Assembly: GCF_029227915.1 (NCBI RefSeq)
Contig: NC_079882.1
Span: forward strand, 3,968,001-4,032,000
Length of the DNA: 64,000 nt
DNA from: Hydractinia symbiolongicarpus
Taxonomy: Eukaryota > Cnidaria > Hydrozoa > Anthoathecata > Hydractiniidae
Reading direction: 5' to 3'
This document shows, piece after piece, positions 23,301-34,266 of this stretch; position 1 is the stretch's first letter, and each line of letters begins with the position of its first letter. The position numbers were made by a program, and so were the translations under genes. The notes below the pieces were generated by a model. The model saw only the letters and a list, made by a program, of their open reading frames with translations, searched no databases and was not told where the DNA came from.

Positions 23301-25877
23301 ACAACCTTTAAAAGACATTTTAACATAGATTTGACAGCATCCAAGTAAACATTTTGTTAAAACATAAAGATTAATATTAAATTAAATTTAAAAAAAAAAA
23401 AAAAATAGTCACTGTTTCTAAGAAATCGAAAATTTTAATCAAGTGGCAAATTTTATGTAAAATTTAACTTCCAGGCAAGAACTCAGTTAAAATATTGGTA
23501 AATAAAAAAAAATATTTGAAATCTAAATGCAATTAATAGTGTTCTTATTACCAAATCTTGTATCTCATCTAGTGATTTTGCCTTCTCTATGCTGTATTTT
23601 AATTCTTGAGATGCTTCAGATCCAAGCTTTTTAATGACAGATGAAGCTTTGTTTTGGACTTTCCTGAAGAAACAAGTGATTTAAAAGTATTTTAATAGTT
23701 CAACAATATATATTTTGGAAAACTACAACCTTCTTGGACATAACACTTGTGAAAATGGCTGTTATTTGGCAATTTCTTAAAATGGTGAAACAGCATCACT
23801 TGGTCAGTACTCTAAAAGGAGACCTAAAGGTCTGAAAGGTTGGGAAATTAGGGTGTGCTGACGTCAGCAAAGATTAGTATCGTTTAAAATATTTTTGATC
23901 CAAATTCTGCTGTGAACAATGACAGGTTAACTTCAACAAGTTTAGTGTGTGGTAATTAGATACAAAAGGCTATAGCTTGTGGATACAATCTTTACCCTAT
24001 TTTTCACTAATTTCATGTCCACGGATCTAAAATATGTTATGCAAAATATTAAATATATAATGATACAATCAGATATATAAACAGTCACAGCAGAAAAAAA
24101 GTTTAAAGAGGAAAAGGGTAAACCATAATATAAAATATTTAACTGCAGTTTAAATTGGCAAATACATAATGCTTCTAACACCATTAAATGATGAGAGGAT
24201 CTACAAGATGGTACCAATATAATGCCATTATTTTTAAGCAACCTATTACACAATTTAGACTACCCACAGGACTTGGTGCTCTTGAATGCTCTTTTACTCA
24301 AGTTAGTAAATCATGGGTTGTCATTTTCCAGTCATTTATCACTTTCATTCATTGCAAAATTTCTGTACAGTGATGTAACATTAAAACTGATTATTTCCTC
24401 ATCTTCATCTGATTCAGAGTCCAATTTCAATCCATTTTGTAGAAGAATTTATATTGTATTCACAGAGCCATTTTGCAACTTGGTTGGTGATTTTGTAGTA
24501 TGTTGATCAAGACATTCATAAAACTGGTCTTACTGGCATGTCAGACTTGTGTAATTTAGCAAGGCCATATGTGAAGGTTAACTACCAGTAGGTTTTAGTT
24601 GGAGAGACAATGATTCACTTATCTTCTTTCTATCTTTTTAATTCATAGTAACTTTGTAGTTACATCTGAAATATTACTCACCTTTATCAAACGGCACAGA
24701 TAATTTGTTTTCACTCACAGATATCTTTTTGTTTGTATATTACATGGTGTTTTTTGTTTATTACAGTTATTGATACAGTAATGAGGCTGTCATTTAGTTT
24801 CTGTTCGATGCAAAAGTTAGTGGAACCATCCAATCCTGCCAATACATCACGTTGGTTGATTTTTTTAAGTACAGCATTTTTTGGGCCTAAGTAAAAAGTA
24901 TCAACTACAAACTTTGATGGTATTCTATCAACGTTGTAACAAGTGACTGTATTTTGGACAACAGGCATTCTTGCTCTTACATCATTGGGCAATTTCTTTT
25001 TTACTTTTTTCTTCTACTTTTGACACATTAAGCATTAAATATGTTATGTTATTAAAGATGTTATTCAGATAAGAAGATTAAGTTGGTTTGGACACTTGGA
25101 GAGAATGTAGGAGGATAATTGAGTAAGAAATTGCAGAGATGTAACAGTTCCTGGGGCAGAAGGGCAAAAGTAAAGTTGCATCAAAATTTAATCTGCTTTT
25201 GTGTTCATCTGTACTTAATTGCAGATTTTGAACTATTTATCTATATATAAAATGCTTAAAAAATAATTTATTGAATTGCAGTTTTTACAATTTGTTAAAG
25301 AATTTTCACACCCATCAAATTCTCACATTGGATAGCAATTAATTGGATTTGTAATTACAAGTTTAACTAAAGTAACTTTTAGGTGAAGAGAGTCAATTCC
25401 CATAGTTTATTGAAGTTACAACATTTAATTTTTTTACTGCATTGTTAAATGTTTGATTATTTTCACTTGTGAACTTTGCAGCTCTGAAAAATTAAAATTG
25501 GAGATTTTTTTATTCAATCCTTTTTTTATAGATTATAGTTATAATCACAAAAAATAGTACAATAATAGAAAACTAGGACATGATGATCCCAAACACAAAA
25601 AACATTATATATTGTATATAACATTGTAAACATTCCTTCCTTCAAAAATTGTAAAGAAACAACAACCAAGATCAACTTACTTGTAGTAATCATAGGATTG
25701 TTGAATTTGCCTTATTTTTTCTGCATCCATTCCTCCAGTCTCATTTTTTCTGTATCTAGCAATAAATGGGACTGAGAAATCATTTTCTATCATTTGCACA
25801 ACATTAGCAACAAGATCTTGATCAATGTTTCTCATTTGATCATTCTGGTAAAAATCTTCAATCTTTATTTTCTTCAT
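14348..25877 (-). CDS. SRBD1: SRBD1 / Tex-like S1 RNA-binding protein (18 exons)
   Basis: Metazoan relative of bacterial Tex, a nucleic-acid-binding scaffold. Exons (minus): 25877-25681, 23663-23552, 22782-22641, 22234-22135, 20604-20478, 20044-19915, 19663-19582, 18974-18817, 18537-18444, 18311-18204, 18114-18023, 17936-17854, 17723-17617, 17297-17108, 16121-15964, 15723-15620, 15297-15208, 14628-14348. All junctions are GT-AG and in phase; the total is 2355 nt, 784 aa. Domains: Tex N-terminal region ([13 protein letters not shown], residues 37-49); YqgF/RNase H-like fold ([11 protein letters not shown] near 332, [11 protein letters not shown] near 386, then [10 protein letters not shown]); double helix-hairpin-helix (residues 511-574, [17 protein letters not shown] and [18 protein letters not shown]); a lysine-rich linker; [17 protein letters not shown]; and a C-terminal S1 domain ([15 protein letters not shown]). 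Vertebrate SRBD1 is longer at the N-terminus, so an upstream exon may be missing from my model. A TTTATAG acceptor-like site lies just before the chosen ATG. The donor at 15620 was chosen for frame. Confidence 0.93.
15323..15479. mobile_element. Foldback MITE in SRBD1 intron
   Basis: A near-perfect inverted repeat of about 68 bp arms around a spacer of about 20 bp. The left arm starts GGGGGATTTTCACGAAACGA; the right arm ends with the matching TTCGTGAAAATCCACC. Inner parts of the arms (AACTGCGCATGCTCAGATAC and its complement) match base for base. No coding capacity; it would form a long hairpin. A clear target duplication is not visible. Confidence 0.85.
16676..17026 (-). mobile_element. tRNA-derived SINE (minus strand) in SRBD1 intron
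   Basis: Read on the minus strand, the head at about 17000-16900 is tRNA-like, with an A-box-like TGGCCAGTAAATG and a clear B box in TTGGGTTCAAACCCCGG. A unique body follows. The 3' end is A-rich with AATAAATAAATAAAAT, giving TTTATTTATTT on the plus strand at 16678-16691. This structure is typical of a pol III SINE. It sits between two SRBD1 exons. Confidence 0.75.
19101..19252 (+). pseudogene. Inverted decayed copy of the SRBD1 helix-hairpin-helix exon
   Basis: On the plus strand, opposite to SRBD1, this segment follows the exon at 17297-17108 closely. It starts with an acceptor-like CTACAG, then AGCAAGAAACAAGCAGAGGC (the exon has AACAAGAAACAAGCAGAGGC), and continues through AATAAAACAGGATAG where the exon has AACAAGACTGGATAT. 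It carries stop codons (GGATAG, GGTTAAG) and lies in the intron between SRBD1 exons 19663-19582 and 18974-18817. It is therefore an inverted partial duplication, not a usable alternative exon in this orientation. Confidence 0.8.
21712..21790 (+). mobile_element. tRNA-like SINE head fragment
   Basis: The segment has an A-box-like TGGCCAAATGG, an anticodon-arm-like CTGCTTAGAAAGCAG, and a B box within GTCCAGTTTCAAACCCTG. It resembles the head of the SINE at 16676-17026 but lacks an obvious body. No acceptor-stem pairing was found, so it is called a SINE remnant and not a tRNA gene. A weaker similar piece is at about 27232-27292 (GGATTTCAAGCCC). Confidence 0.5.
24260..24992 (-). mobile_element. 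Penelope-like retroelement relic in SRBD1 intron 1
   Basis: On the minus strand, 24992-24711 keeps a 93-codon open stretch containing [20 protein letters not shown] and RDVLAGLDG. Downstream, at about 24400-24335, the frame reads [20 protein letters not shown] before a stop. This matches the reverse-transcriptase SFDVTSLYTNVP type motif known from Penelope-like elements. The intervening sequence is broken by stops. Strand matches SRBD1, inside the intron between exons 25877-25681 and 23663-23552. Family assignment is inferred from these two motifs. Confidence 0.55.
25052..25150 (+). mobile_element. 3' fragment of LINE family A
   Basis: In the plus frame this reads [19 protein letters not shown], then a stop. 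It is nearly the same as [18 protein letters not shown] of the large LINE at 37028-40320, and the DNA similarity continues through GATAATTGAGTAAGAAA and GTTCCTGGGGCA. It is a short insertion remnant in the first SRBD1 intron, opposite to the gene. Confidence 0.8.
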
Positions 25878-25931
25878 TATGTAGTTTAACACTATAAATG
25901 TTTTAAAAAGCATAAGAAAGTTTAAAAGCAA

Positions 25932-28900
25932 ACTTAATTATGTGCTATTCCTAATCTGGTAAAAGAAAGAAATTGTAGACAAGAATGTCCAAAAAATGTT
26001 AAAAAACATTGTTAATATAATACAGAAATTATATATGTCTGTCGTGTGTCTGTCTGTAATAGGCAAAGAAGATTATGGCACAACATTAATAACATTAATG
26101 TAACTTTAATGTCTTAATTTAAATTAATGAAGTCATTACAATGCACTAAGACTTTGACGCAAATAAGTTGGAAATGGGTGATGACTTCAGCCATCTTTTA
26201 CTGTCTGGGTAAACCTAGGGCCCAGGATCTGCTTTGAAATGGTCAGTTTAATGGCATCATCAAAGAATGTTTAAACCTCAATATCTCTGCAACTGTTTGT
26301 TAAAGTACCTGATTCTATACATTTTCTTGATCAGCGTTTTAAGATCTATACAATAAAGGTAACAGATGATATTGCTGGGTCCTTGTCCTGACATCAGCAA
26401 CAAAAAAATTTTTTTTAAATCAGTACTGACATCTTAAAAAGTTGAATATCTCTTTTACCGTTCCTCTGCCTAATTGGATTCTTGTATATATTTACTTAGA
26501 GTATTTCTAATAATTCCATATTGAACTAGCTATATTAAAATTGACCAATCAGAAAGTTTTAAATAAACCTTTTTCTGATGTTGAATTAATCAACCAAATT
26601 TGAGGTAGGTATTTCTTTACTGTGCCGAAATTTGGCTTTTCTTGACATTTCTATTTTAAATGGCTTTTGCCCTTAAAGCTGCTTTAATTTTTTATTTGTC
26701 TTGGCCATCATCATAACAGTAGCCTACTATCTAAGGTAACTGTATTTCAGGATTTTGAGTGTGGCATTTATAGGACATGTTCAAAAATGGGTGTCAGGAA
26801 TTTGCCTAAAATTAGAGATTTTCATTTTGTGGGCTTTTTATCTCTGGTTTGCAAGTACATTATAAAATTTTACTATTACTTGTGTTTATAACACCTTACT
26901 TTAGAAGTTGGTTTTAAGTCATAATTTTCATATTGTGGATAAATTATAACATTTTGATCCTTATTGTGCTAAAAAAATCTTAAAAATCACAAAAATGATA
27001 AAAATACCTCTTTGCCCAGAATTTGTTACTTTTTACCTATTTACTGTCTAATATGCCAAAACATATGGGAAAATTCGAAGAAATACCTAGTTGAATAACA
27101 ATTCCATACAAAACAAATTAGATTCAGAAATTTCATTCATGAACAAAAATTGATAAAAAACTCACAATTTCAACTGATATAAAATATTTCTTTTAAGTAA
27201 GCTAATTAAAAAAAAATTTTTATTATATTTGTGCCTGTAAGAGTATTGCCTGACTCGCCTGAAATAGGGTCGGATTTCAAGCCCTGTGGTTTAAATACTT
27301 ATATCATGTACAGTAAATATAATGTTTTTTAGTTAAAATTGATAACTTAGTCTTAACCACAAAAAAGGGTAAATCTTAACATTTTCGTTAACAGGCTTCG
27401 TCATAAGAGGCATGCTATCGCACGTGACGCCCCCACACACGCCTGGTTTACTTTAGACATGCGAAATATCACACTTCTAAGCGTTCATTTTTGTTGCAGA
27501 CGAGCGAAATAAAGCACACCTGAGTTAACCGTTTTATTTTCTCTTAAAAAGTTCTGATATATTTTTATTTTTTTAAATATTCTTTTTCGTAAATGATTAA
27601 ATTTTCTGTTCGTGAAGAAAGTGTATGAACAGTAACAACCAATAACTGCAATCGTTTAAGGTTGCTTAGTAAAAAAATCAAGCACGATGGAGCACGAAAA
27701 TGGAGCTTATAATTATTAGATTATTTGCGTTTAGAATTATGGTAGACCGACAACAAATACCTATTGCGAAAAATTTATATTTAAAAAATTATTATAATAA
27801 AGTTGTGCAGCATGTGCTCTTCGGGATAAAAAAAATAATCCCTGTGGTCTAAGAGCTAGACCGTTACATCAGGGAAATTCCATGAGACGAGTGTGATCAC
27901 ACACGTACTCGCCCCACAGAAGCATCTGATAACAAGGCGTGTGACACATCACACACGCTAAAATGTGCTTAAATAGCCGAAAATTTAACGAATAAATTTT
28001 AAAAAGTGGATTATCTAGAGCGTAGTTAAGTGGCCATCTAGGGCAATGCAAGATGCATTTAACTATTAAAGGCTCTATTTGAAAAATCAATCGTTGAACA
28101 ACTTCAGCTTAAACTGTAAATACAGTTTATAACCACTTGTGGTTGTATTAAACTATTTTTAAAAACGCTAAAATATATTTAATTTAATGCCGTGTTTTGC
28201 CTTGGTTAAATTAAAGGTTTGTTGAAAATTTTAATAATCATTTACGCATTTCAACTAATGTTTTTTATTGCATGTTATTTTATATATTTCTTATAAGTAT
28301 AATAATTTTATTATAATTATACATAATTTTATTCAGTAAAGGAATCATTGACAGTTAACAACACTTTTAAACCAACTTTAAAAAAGCTAGTTCACTTTCC
28401 TGTTTTTGTTCTAAAATTAGGGGGTAGCTAGAACATAAAAACAAAGATATCTGCAAACATTATTTTTACAGGGTTTATCTGATCTGTGATCGCACGTGTC
28501 TACGGACATTGGCTTAAGATTGGTTTAAATGAAAGCTCCCTATTGCTTAAAATATACAACGAAAAGTAAGTAAAAAATGTACAATAGAATATCCTTGAAA
28601 AATCTAAATATTTAAGCTCAATTTTCTAAACTTTTAGTGCGAGTCCAAACGGACTCACGTAGCCATGACTAAGGCGAGTCTCGGTGCGAGTCGGACTTGC
28701 GGACTTACGTCAGATTTTAAGCCCTGAACCATTAAGGTTTTGATCTATGGATTTATAATGGACTTATTAGTATAAATCTTACCTTTTTTGATAAATGTTA
28801 TAAAATTATCATTATTTTGTCCCGAAGTATGTGAACTTACTTCCCTGAAAAGAATTTTCTATTAATCTTGGGTGCCAAATACAAGGGGGAACGCTTATTA

Positions 28901-29382
28901 ATTTTCAGATTCTTTTTCCTCCCGCCCACACCTTATTATGACCCCGCTTATTAATTTTGTCCATTGAATAAGCTCCTGACGGTTGAAAATTTTTTTTGGT
29001 TTTTTTTTTGTTTCGAACGTTTATACATTCTGTGTTGCTGATGTTTACTTACCATCTTTGACGCAAGGTAGCATTTATTTAATGTTTATTTATTGTTACG
29101 CACTGCATCTACATTACTTTGTATTACATATTTTTGGCGTATAGGCAAGGACGATTTGAAAGGAAGCCACTACAGTGTGCACAGAAAATTCTGACTCCAG
29201 TGATTAATAATAATATTTATATAAATTCCAGCAGTTTTTTAACCTTTTCCTGGAAAGTCAGGAAAAACAGCTCAACGTGTTATCCAAAAAGTGCAGTATT
29301 TGTCAAGACAGCGCCTTATAATTGACTAATTTCAGTTTATAGCTATGGCTATTATTCACTTCATGGTGATAAATAGGGTAGT
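25932..29382. other. Intergenic stretch with GTGTG/CACAC palindromic repeats
   Basis: No gene recognised. Two related repeat pieces at about 27395-27480 and 27880-27960 carry CGCACGTGACG, GTGTGATCACACACGTACTC and CACACACGC-type words. A relative lies at 59840-59970. Around 28635-28725 is a block of repeated GCGAGTC/GGACT words. The promoter of SRBD1 should lie in the first part, but no element can be assigned. Confidence 0.45.
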
Positions 29383-29700
29383 GCCGTAGTTTAGTGGTTA
29401 TAACTCTCGCACTTTGTGCAGGAGACTGCAGTTCTATTTCCCTTGACAGCGATTCAATATGGGCAAGTGAATGTTACCATAGCCCCAGGTTAACCCAGGC
29501 AATGTTAGGGAAATTAAGGAGATGGCACACTGTGTGGGCTGTTGGATGTTGCAGGGAGTTGTCTGGTAGAGCGTAATTGGGTCTGCGTAGTAGCTGGAAA
29601 TGAGCATTAAATACTCTAGAACTGTCTATCTAAGCCATGGCCCCTCCTGGAAATAATAGACAGGGTTCATCCCTGGGTATTTGTGAGACTAGCCATAAAA
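29383..29700 (+). mobile_element. tRNA-derived SINE, family 1, copy 1
   Basis: Begins GTGCCGTAGTTTAGTGGTTA, whose TAGTTTAGTGG is a pol III A box. The B-box part (CAGGAGACTGCAGTTCTATT) is degenerate compared with copy 2. The body (GTGAATGTTACCATAGCCCC, then GGCACACTGTGTG) matches copy 2 at 40797-41035. This copy has extra sequence between about 29540 and 29640. The head resembles tRNA-Asp/Glu. Confidence 0.8.
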
Positions 29701-29734
29701 TATGAAAATCTATTTCTATCTCTCTAGCTAGGCA

Positions 29735-30510
29735 TACTGTTCTGCCCGGATAATGAACATTGGCCTGATTAAGTACGGCAGCTTGCACCGGTTAAAATAC
29801 ATAATCAGGGCAACATAATCAGGACAGGCCGGCTTATTACTCAAAAAATATTATTTGGCACTTATAAAAGGGACATATAATCAGGGCAGGCCAGTTTATA
29901 TACGACAGTGTAATATTATTTCTCATTTATTATAGAACGAACATAATCGGGGCAGGCCGACTTATGTATGACACAGTCAAATATTATTCCGGACTTATAG
30001 AACAAATATAATCGGGGCCGACCGCTTTTATATCATTCGTCATCACTTCTGAAAGCGAATAGCCCTGGTGGCAAAGATGTTGTTGCTCTCAAATGAAATG
30101 AAATTTCGCGGCAAATACTAAATTTTGGGATTCGCAAGTTTAATAACTTTTCACCAAACTTAATTCCCGCAAAAAGAATAATTTAGGTTCCGTGAAATTT
30201 AGTTACTTCAAAGTATATTATGCTGAAATGTATTTACTACAAGATTAGTTTTAAACTAAGAATTACGTCGAGACTTTTTTCTTCCGCCATCTCTAGTTTT
30301 TAGGGGTGTTCTATCTTCCAGAGAATGTTTAATTCACAAAAGTTCGAAGAAAATGCCAATCACAGCCTGCCTGGCCAGCCATTATATCAGCGTTCATAAT
30401 CCGGTCACCACTACATAACCAGTGCAAAAAAAACATAATCGGATCATGTGTACATAATCCGGCTGTCCCGGTTGTAAACAGGCCGTTTTCGAAATCTGGG
30501 CAGAACAATA
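29735..30510. mobile_element. Non-autonomous TIR DNA transposon with internal repeats
   Basis: Left end TACTGTTCTGCCCGGAT and right end ATCTGGGCAGAACAATA are inverted repeats with two mismatches; GGCCTG follows inside both ends. The TA at each boundary could be a target duplication of Tc1/mariner type (inference). Inside the left half are about four diverged units of roughly 65-70 bp starting ACATAATCAGGGCAGGCC and containing AATATTATT. The right end has reversed relatives (CATAATCCGGCTGTCC). No transposase frame is present. Confidence 0.75.
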
Positions 30511-33500
30511 CTGAAGCTAACAACCCCAATAATTATATTATAAATAAAAAATTATAAAAATATTAAAAATATATAGTAAAAATATTATAAATGGTTATTA
30601 TATATTGGTGCTGGATATTAAATCACTTCGATTTAAGATTCTTGACACGGACGCGAAGGAAATGAACAATGAACTCTCTGGGAAAATATGTGATGTCAGC
30701 ATTTTCTTTTTATTTCATTACAGTTGAAAACAAACATTTAAATATTCGAAAAGGAGTTGATGAGGAACTTTCATTTGCTTTGATGTATAAAAATATTATT
30801 TTCAATGGAGTAAAGGAAACAAACCTCCACCTTGTCTTGTCTTGTTCGTCTTGTTTCTTACAAATTTTAAATGTTTCGCGCCACTGTTTCACCCAAAGTA
30901 GGGCGGTTGCCCAAAGTAGGAGGTTTTCATCATACCCCAAGTAGGGCAAAACTATGCAAAGTAAAAGACATTCTTTTATCAGTAGAAACCAAGTTCGTTC
31001 CCAGGGACGAGGTTAACTTGAAACTGCGTTCTTCTTGTCTTAAAAAAACCTTTTTAAACTACTTTAGCTTTGCTATTTTAATGCCTGGACTTAGTTTAAT
31101 GAAAAAATCGCTCTTATGAAGGCATACTTAACCAAAATTTAAACTTTTAATCGACAATTAGGAAAAGGATGCCCATCCAAATATGGCTAATTATTTGGTC
31201 CGACTTTGATTGGAATAAAAACCACCCAAAGTAAGGCATCTTAATATTGACGCCTTTTGGCCGACTTTGTGCATTTTGCGATCCTTGATGACGAGAAATA
31301 TTAGGTAAGTTATTTCACAGTGTCATGTAACACAGCGAATCAATTTAAAACGAAGCTAGATAAATTATGGTTTGATAAAGACTAATTATATTATTATGAT
31401 CTGGATATTACTACTTTGATATATTAGATAGGGAGGAGTGTCTTTGAAGAAGAAGATGAAGTAGTTTCTTAATGCTTGGCGTTTTTTTAGCATGTGTACA
31501 CAGTTTTTCTCAGTTACATGCATATAGCAGTGTGTTTTCCTTATACGTAAATTTGCTACTTTTTTGTCTGTTTATGATTGTTTGTGTTTGTTTAATTGTT
31601 TTGCGATCATTGTTTATTTTATTTTTTTTCATTCCCTTTTTTTAAAAGTTATTGATAATAATTTACAGCAAATTTAAATATTTTACTATTTACATTTTAG
31701 TAAGTATTAAATTTTTTTTTTATGTTAATATTTTTTATCTATTTATTATGAGCTGACCCTAGAGGTTGTAGTAACCTGAGATTATTGTCCGAATACACTA
31801 TACTATACTATATTTCTCGTAACTGCTGTTATTTTTCCTTATTTAGAGCCACCAAATATCCAACAATTGCATCATGCACATCTTCTCGCACGATGCTTTC
31901 ATTACGTTTCCCCTCCTCAGATTTTGTCCACTCTTCAACTTTTCTCTTTTTTCGTGTGTTTTCATGTTGGGTGATTGATCAAGTGGAGAATTTTCAGAAA
32001 TCTCTACATGTAAACAGAAGTTGACCCACTTCAAGCTCATTTTTCTGAACTTCTGTCAACCCATACTTCTCTGACTGGGCCAGTTTGGTTAAATTGCACA
32101 AAGCCGACCAAAAGGCATTTTTGCAATACAGTGGTTTTCTTATACATATGGTAAAAATAAGAGAGAGTTGTGTATTTTTTTAGTGAAAAGGCTGAGGCGC
32201 GATCGATTCGTAGATTGGAGCCAAGTTTCGAATAACCATAACAGAAGGTCATCTCAAGCGTAATTTTTTTCTAATGCTTAAAGGGAACAAATTTCGATTT
32301 TTGCCAAAATCCGCGAAATCAAATTTCTACGATAAATTTAAAAATCAAACGTCCGTAAGATTAAAGGACGGGCGAACAACCGGACACACGGCTGTTGATT
32401 GTAAATTCATGATGCCAGAGTCAAAATAGCGAACTAAAACATAAAAAATGCTGTTATTGTCTGTGGCAGATGTATAAAGTTTCAAGAAGTGTTAACAAAG
32501 GCTGGTACTGCAACAATGTGTAAAACATTTGTGATTTTCTTCAATTGAAAATCTTATTGTTGATGTTTACTGGTAAACTGGTACATTTTAGGACTGAGAA
32601 GTTTATTTATTTTTGTTCCCCTGCATAAAATTTGTTTTGTGGCTACCACAAAATAATTTTCGCCTCCACCCTCGTTCCCAGGGATTTTTACCTTCTTAAT
32701 ATGAGAGAACACGGCGAAAAATATTTTCCGCCGTTTGTCTCATCTCGTGCGTGAGTTCCTTAAACTTGTTGATTATACATATATTAATTCACTTTCTATT
32801 TAGGGTTGTGCGTCGTTTGAAGAAGATGGCTGATCTTCTTTATCGTGGTGAACCCCTTGGTTACCATAGCCACATGAAAGAGAAATATATAATTATTTTA
32901 GTAAATAAAAAAATAATTTGATGCTGTTCCAATAAGCCGTGGCCTTCCAAGTTTAAAACACTGTTTTTAAACGTGTTTTTCCGACGCATGCATGCTGACA
33001 TCTGCTTCGCAAATGCACAGCTCCCCCCCTACGGAATTGGAAAGAAACTTAATTTCTTTCTTCTCGTGTGCTACCCAATTATAGTCAAAAATTACGTAAG
33101 AAGATTAAACGCCCAACAAAATAATACCACAGAAGATTGTTTTGAGGACGTATACTGTTATCTGTCAAACAGATTTCCAAGAATTTTGAACCTAAAAAAG
33201 GTGGCTTCTATAGCGTATTTATATTATATATTTATATTTATTTATATCATAGCGTATTCGCTATAGACAAGTTCTTCCAACTGTCTTATTGTCGCTCCAG
33301 GTTGTAAAGTGTGTCAAGAAGGTGAAAAGAGTTTACAAAAAGATTTCGCTTTATCTTGGCGTAGACAATTCAATATTTTGAATTTATCTAACATATTGTC
33401 TTAAGTAAAATAAGGCAAACTTGGCCTGTCTATTATAGAAGTCACTTTTTATAAATTGGAACCTTTACACAGCGTCCCCTAAATATTTTGTTATGCTTGA

Positions 33501-34260
33501 CCGTTTGATTTATCCGTTCCCGAGAAAAGTGTCTGTTGTAGAGAGGTGTCAGCTATAAAAATATCCACTGAAGTGTTGTAAGTAGTGTACACATCTGTTA
33601 CTTTTGTTAAAAAATGACACTGTGTGAAGAAACAAAATGTTTTATATTTTACACTGCTTAAAAATTGGGTCAGCATTAATTAATCACACTTGTTTTGTCT
33701 TTGTCTTCCTACTTTGAACTCCCTGTACTTAATTAATTTTTTCGTAAATTCGTTTTCGTAATATATCAAAGGTGTGATTTTCCAAGACGCGTTGTTTAGA
33801 TTGTATGTTAACATTAAGCGTTGTTTGAGTTATTTCTTTTTTTCTGCCACTCCATGATGGATTTCAACAAAGGGACGAGATTCTCGTTTGCTGGGGCTCT
33901 TTGAGATAATACCTCAAAGTAATTTCGACCTGTTAGTGGTTACGATAAAGAGACCTGGGAACGAGGTTTCATAAAAACCGACTAGTCGGTTGTAACTGCA
34001 CTAGATAGGGCTAAGGTACACTAATTTGGGTATATAATGAAGACTATTCCACCTAAATATGTGTAGTACATATCACAGTTCAGACGGAATACAACAACAA
34101 AACAAAACTATTCAGGCATGTAGCTAGCTAACTAAGGTTTTTCTTTTGCTTTATTGTTTTGTTTAATTCATCAGGAATATTAGCTAGCTAGAATTGCTTA
34201 TTATTTTAATTTTCCAGAGCTTTGAAACTGTACTAGAATGTAGGAACCTGCTTTTCTTGC
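30511..34260. other. Intergenic stretch with repeat scraps
   Basis: No gene is supported except the coding-like relic listed separately at 31840-32165. Repeats of CCCAAAGTAGGGC occur at about 30890-30950 and 31226-31240. Ends of the CCTCGTTCCCAGG family occur at about 30988, 32670 and 33955. A coding-like patch near 33085-33200 (plus) is too short to judge. Confidence 0.4.
31840..32165 (-). pseudogene. Decayed coding-like segment, unrecognised
   Basis: One minus-strand frame reads NAFWSALCNLTKLAQSEKYG and NELEVGQLLFTCRDF, then meets two stops. The same frame resumes as KKRKVEEWTKSEEGKRNESI and ends VGYLVALNKEK-stop near 31840. The composition (charged, non-repetitive, long enough to be non-random) looks like protein, but I do not recognise the family. 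It may be a transposon-encoded protein or a gene remnant. No splice sites explain the stops. Confidence 0.45.
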
Positions 34261-34266
34261 CGATAT

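Noticed and set aside
32973-33266. Plus-strand frame containing YVRRLNAQQNNTTEDCF
   Set aside because: A patch of about 35 residues looks coding-like, but the rest is AT-driven and no family is recognisable. Left unannotated.
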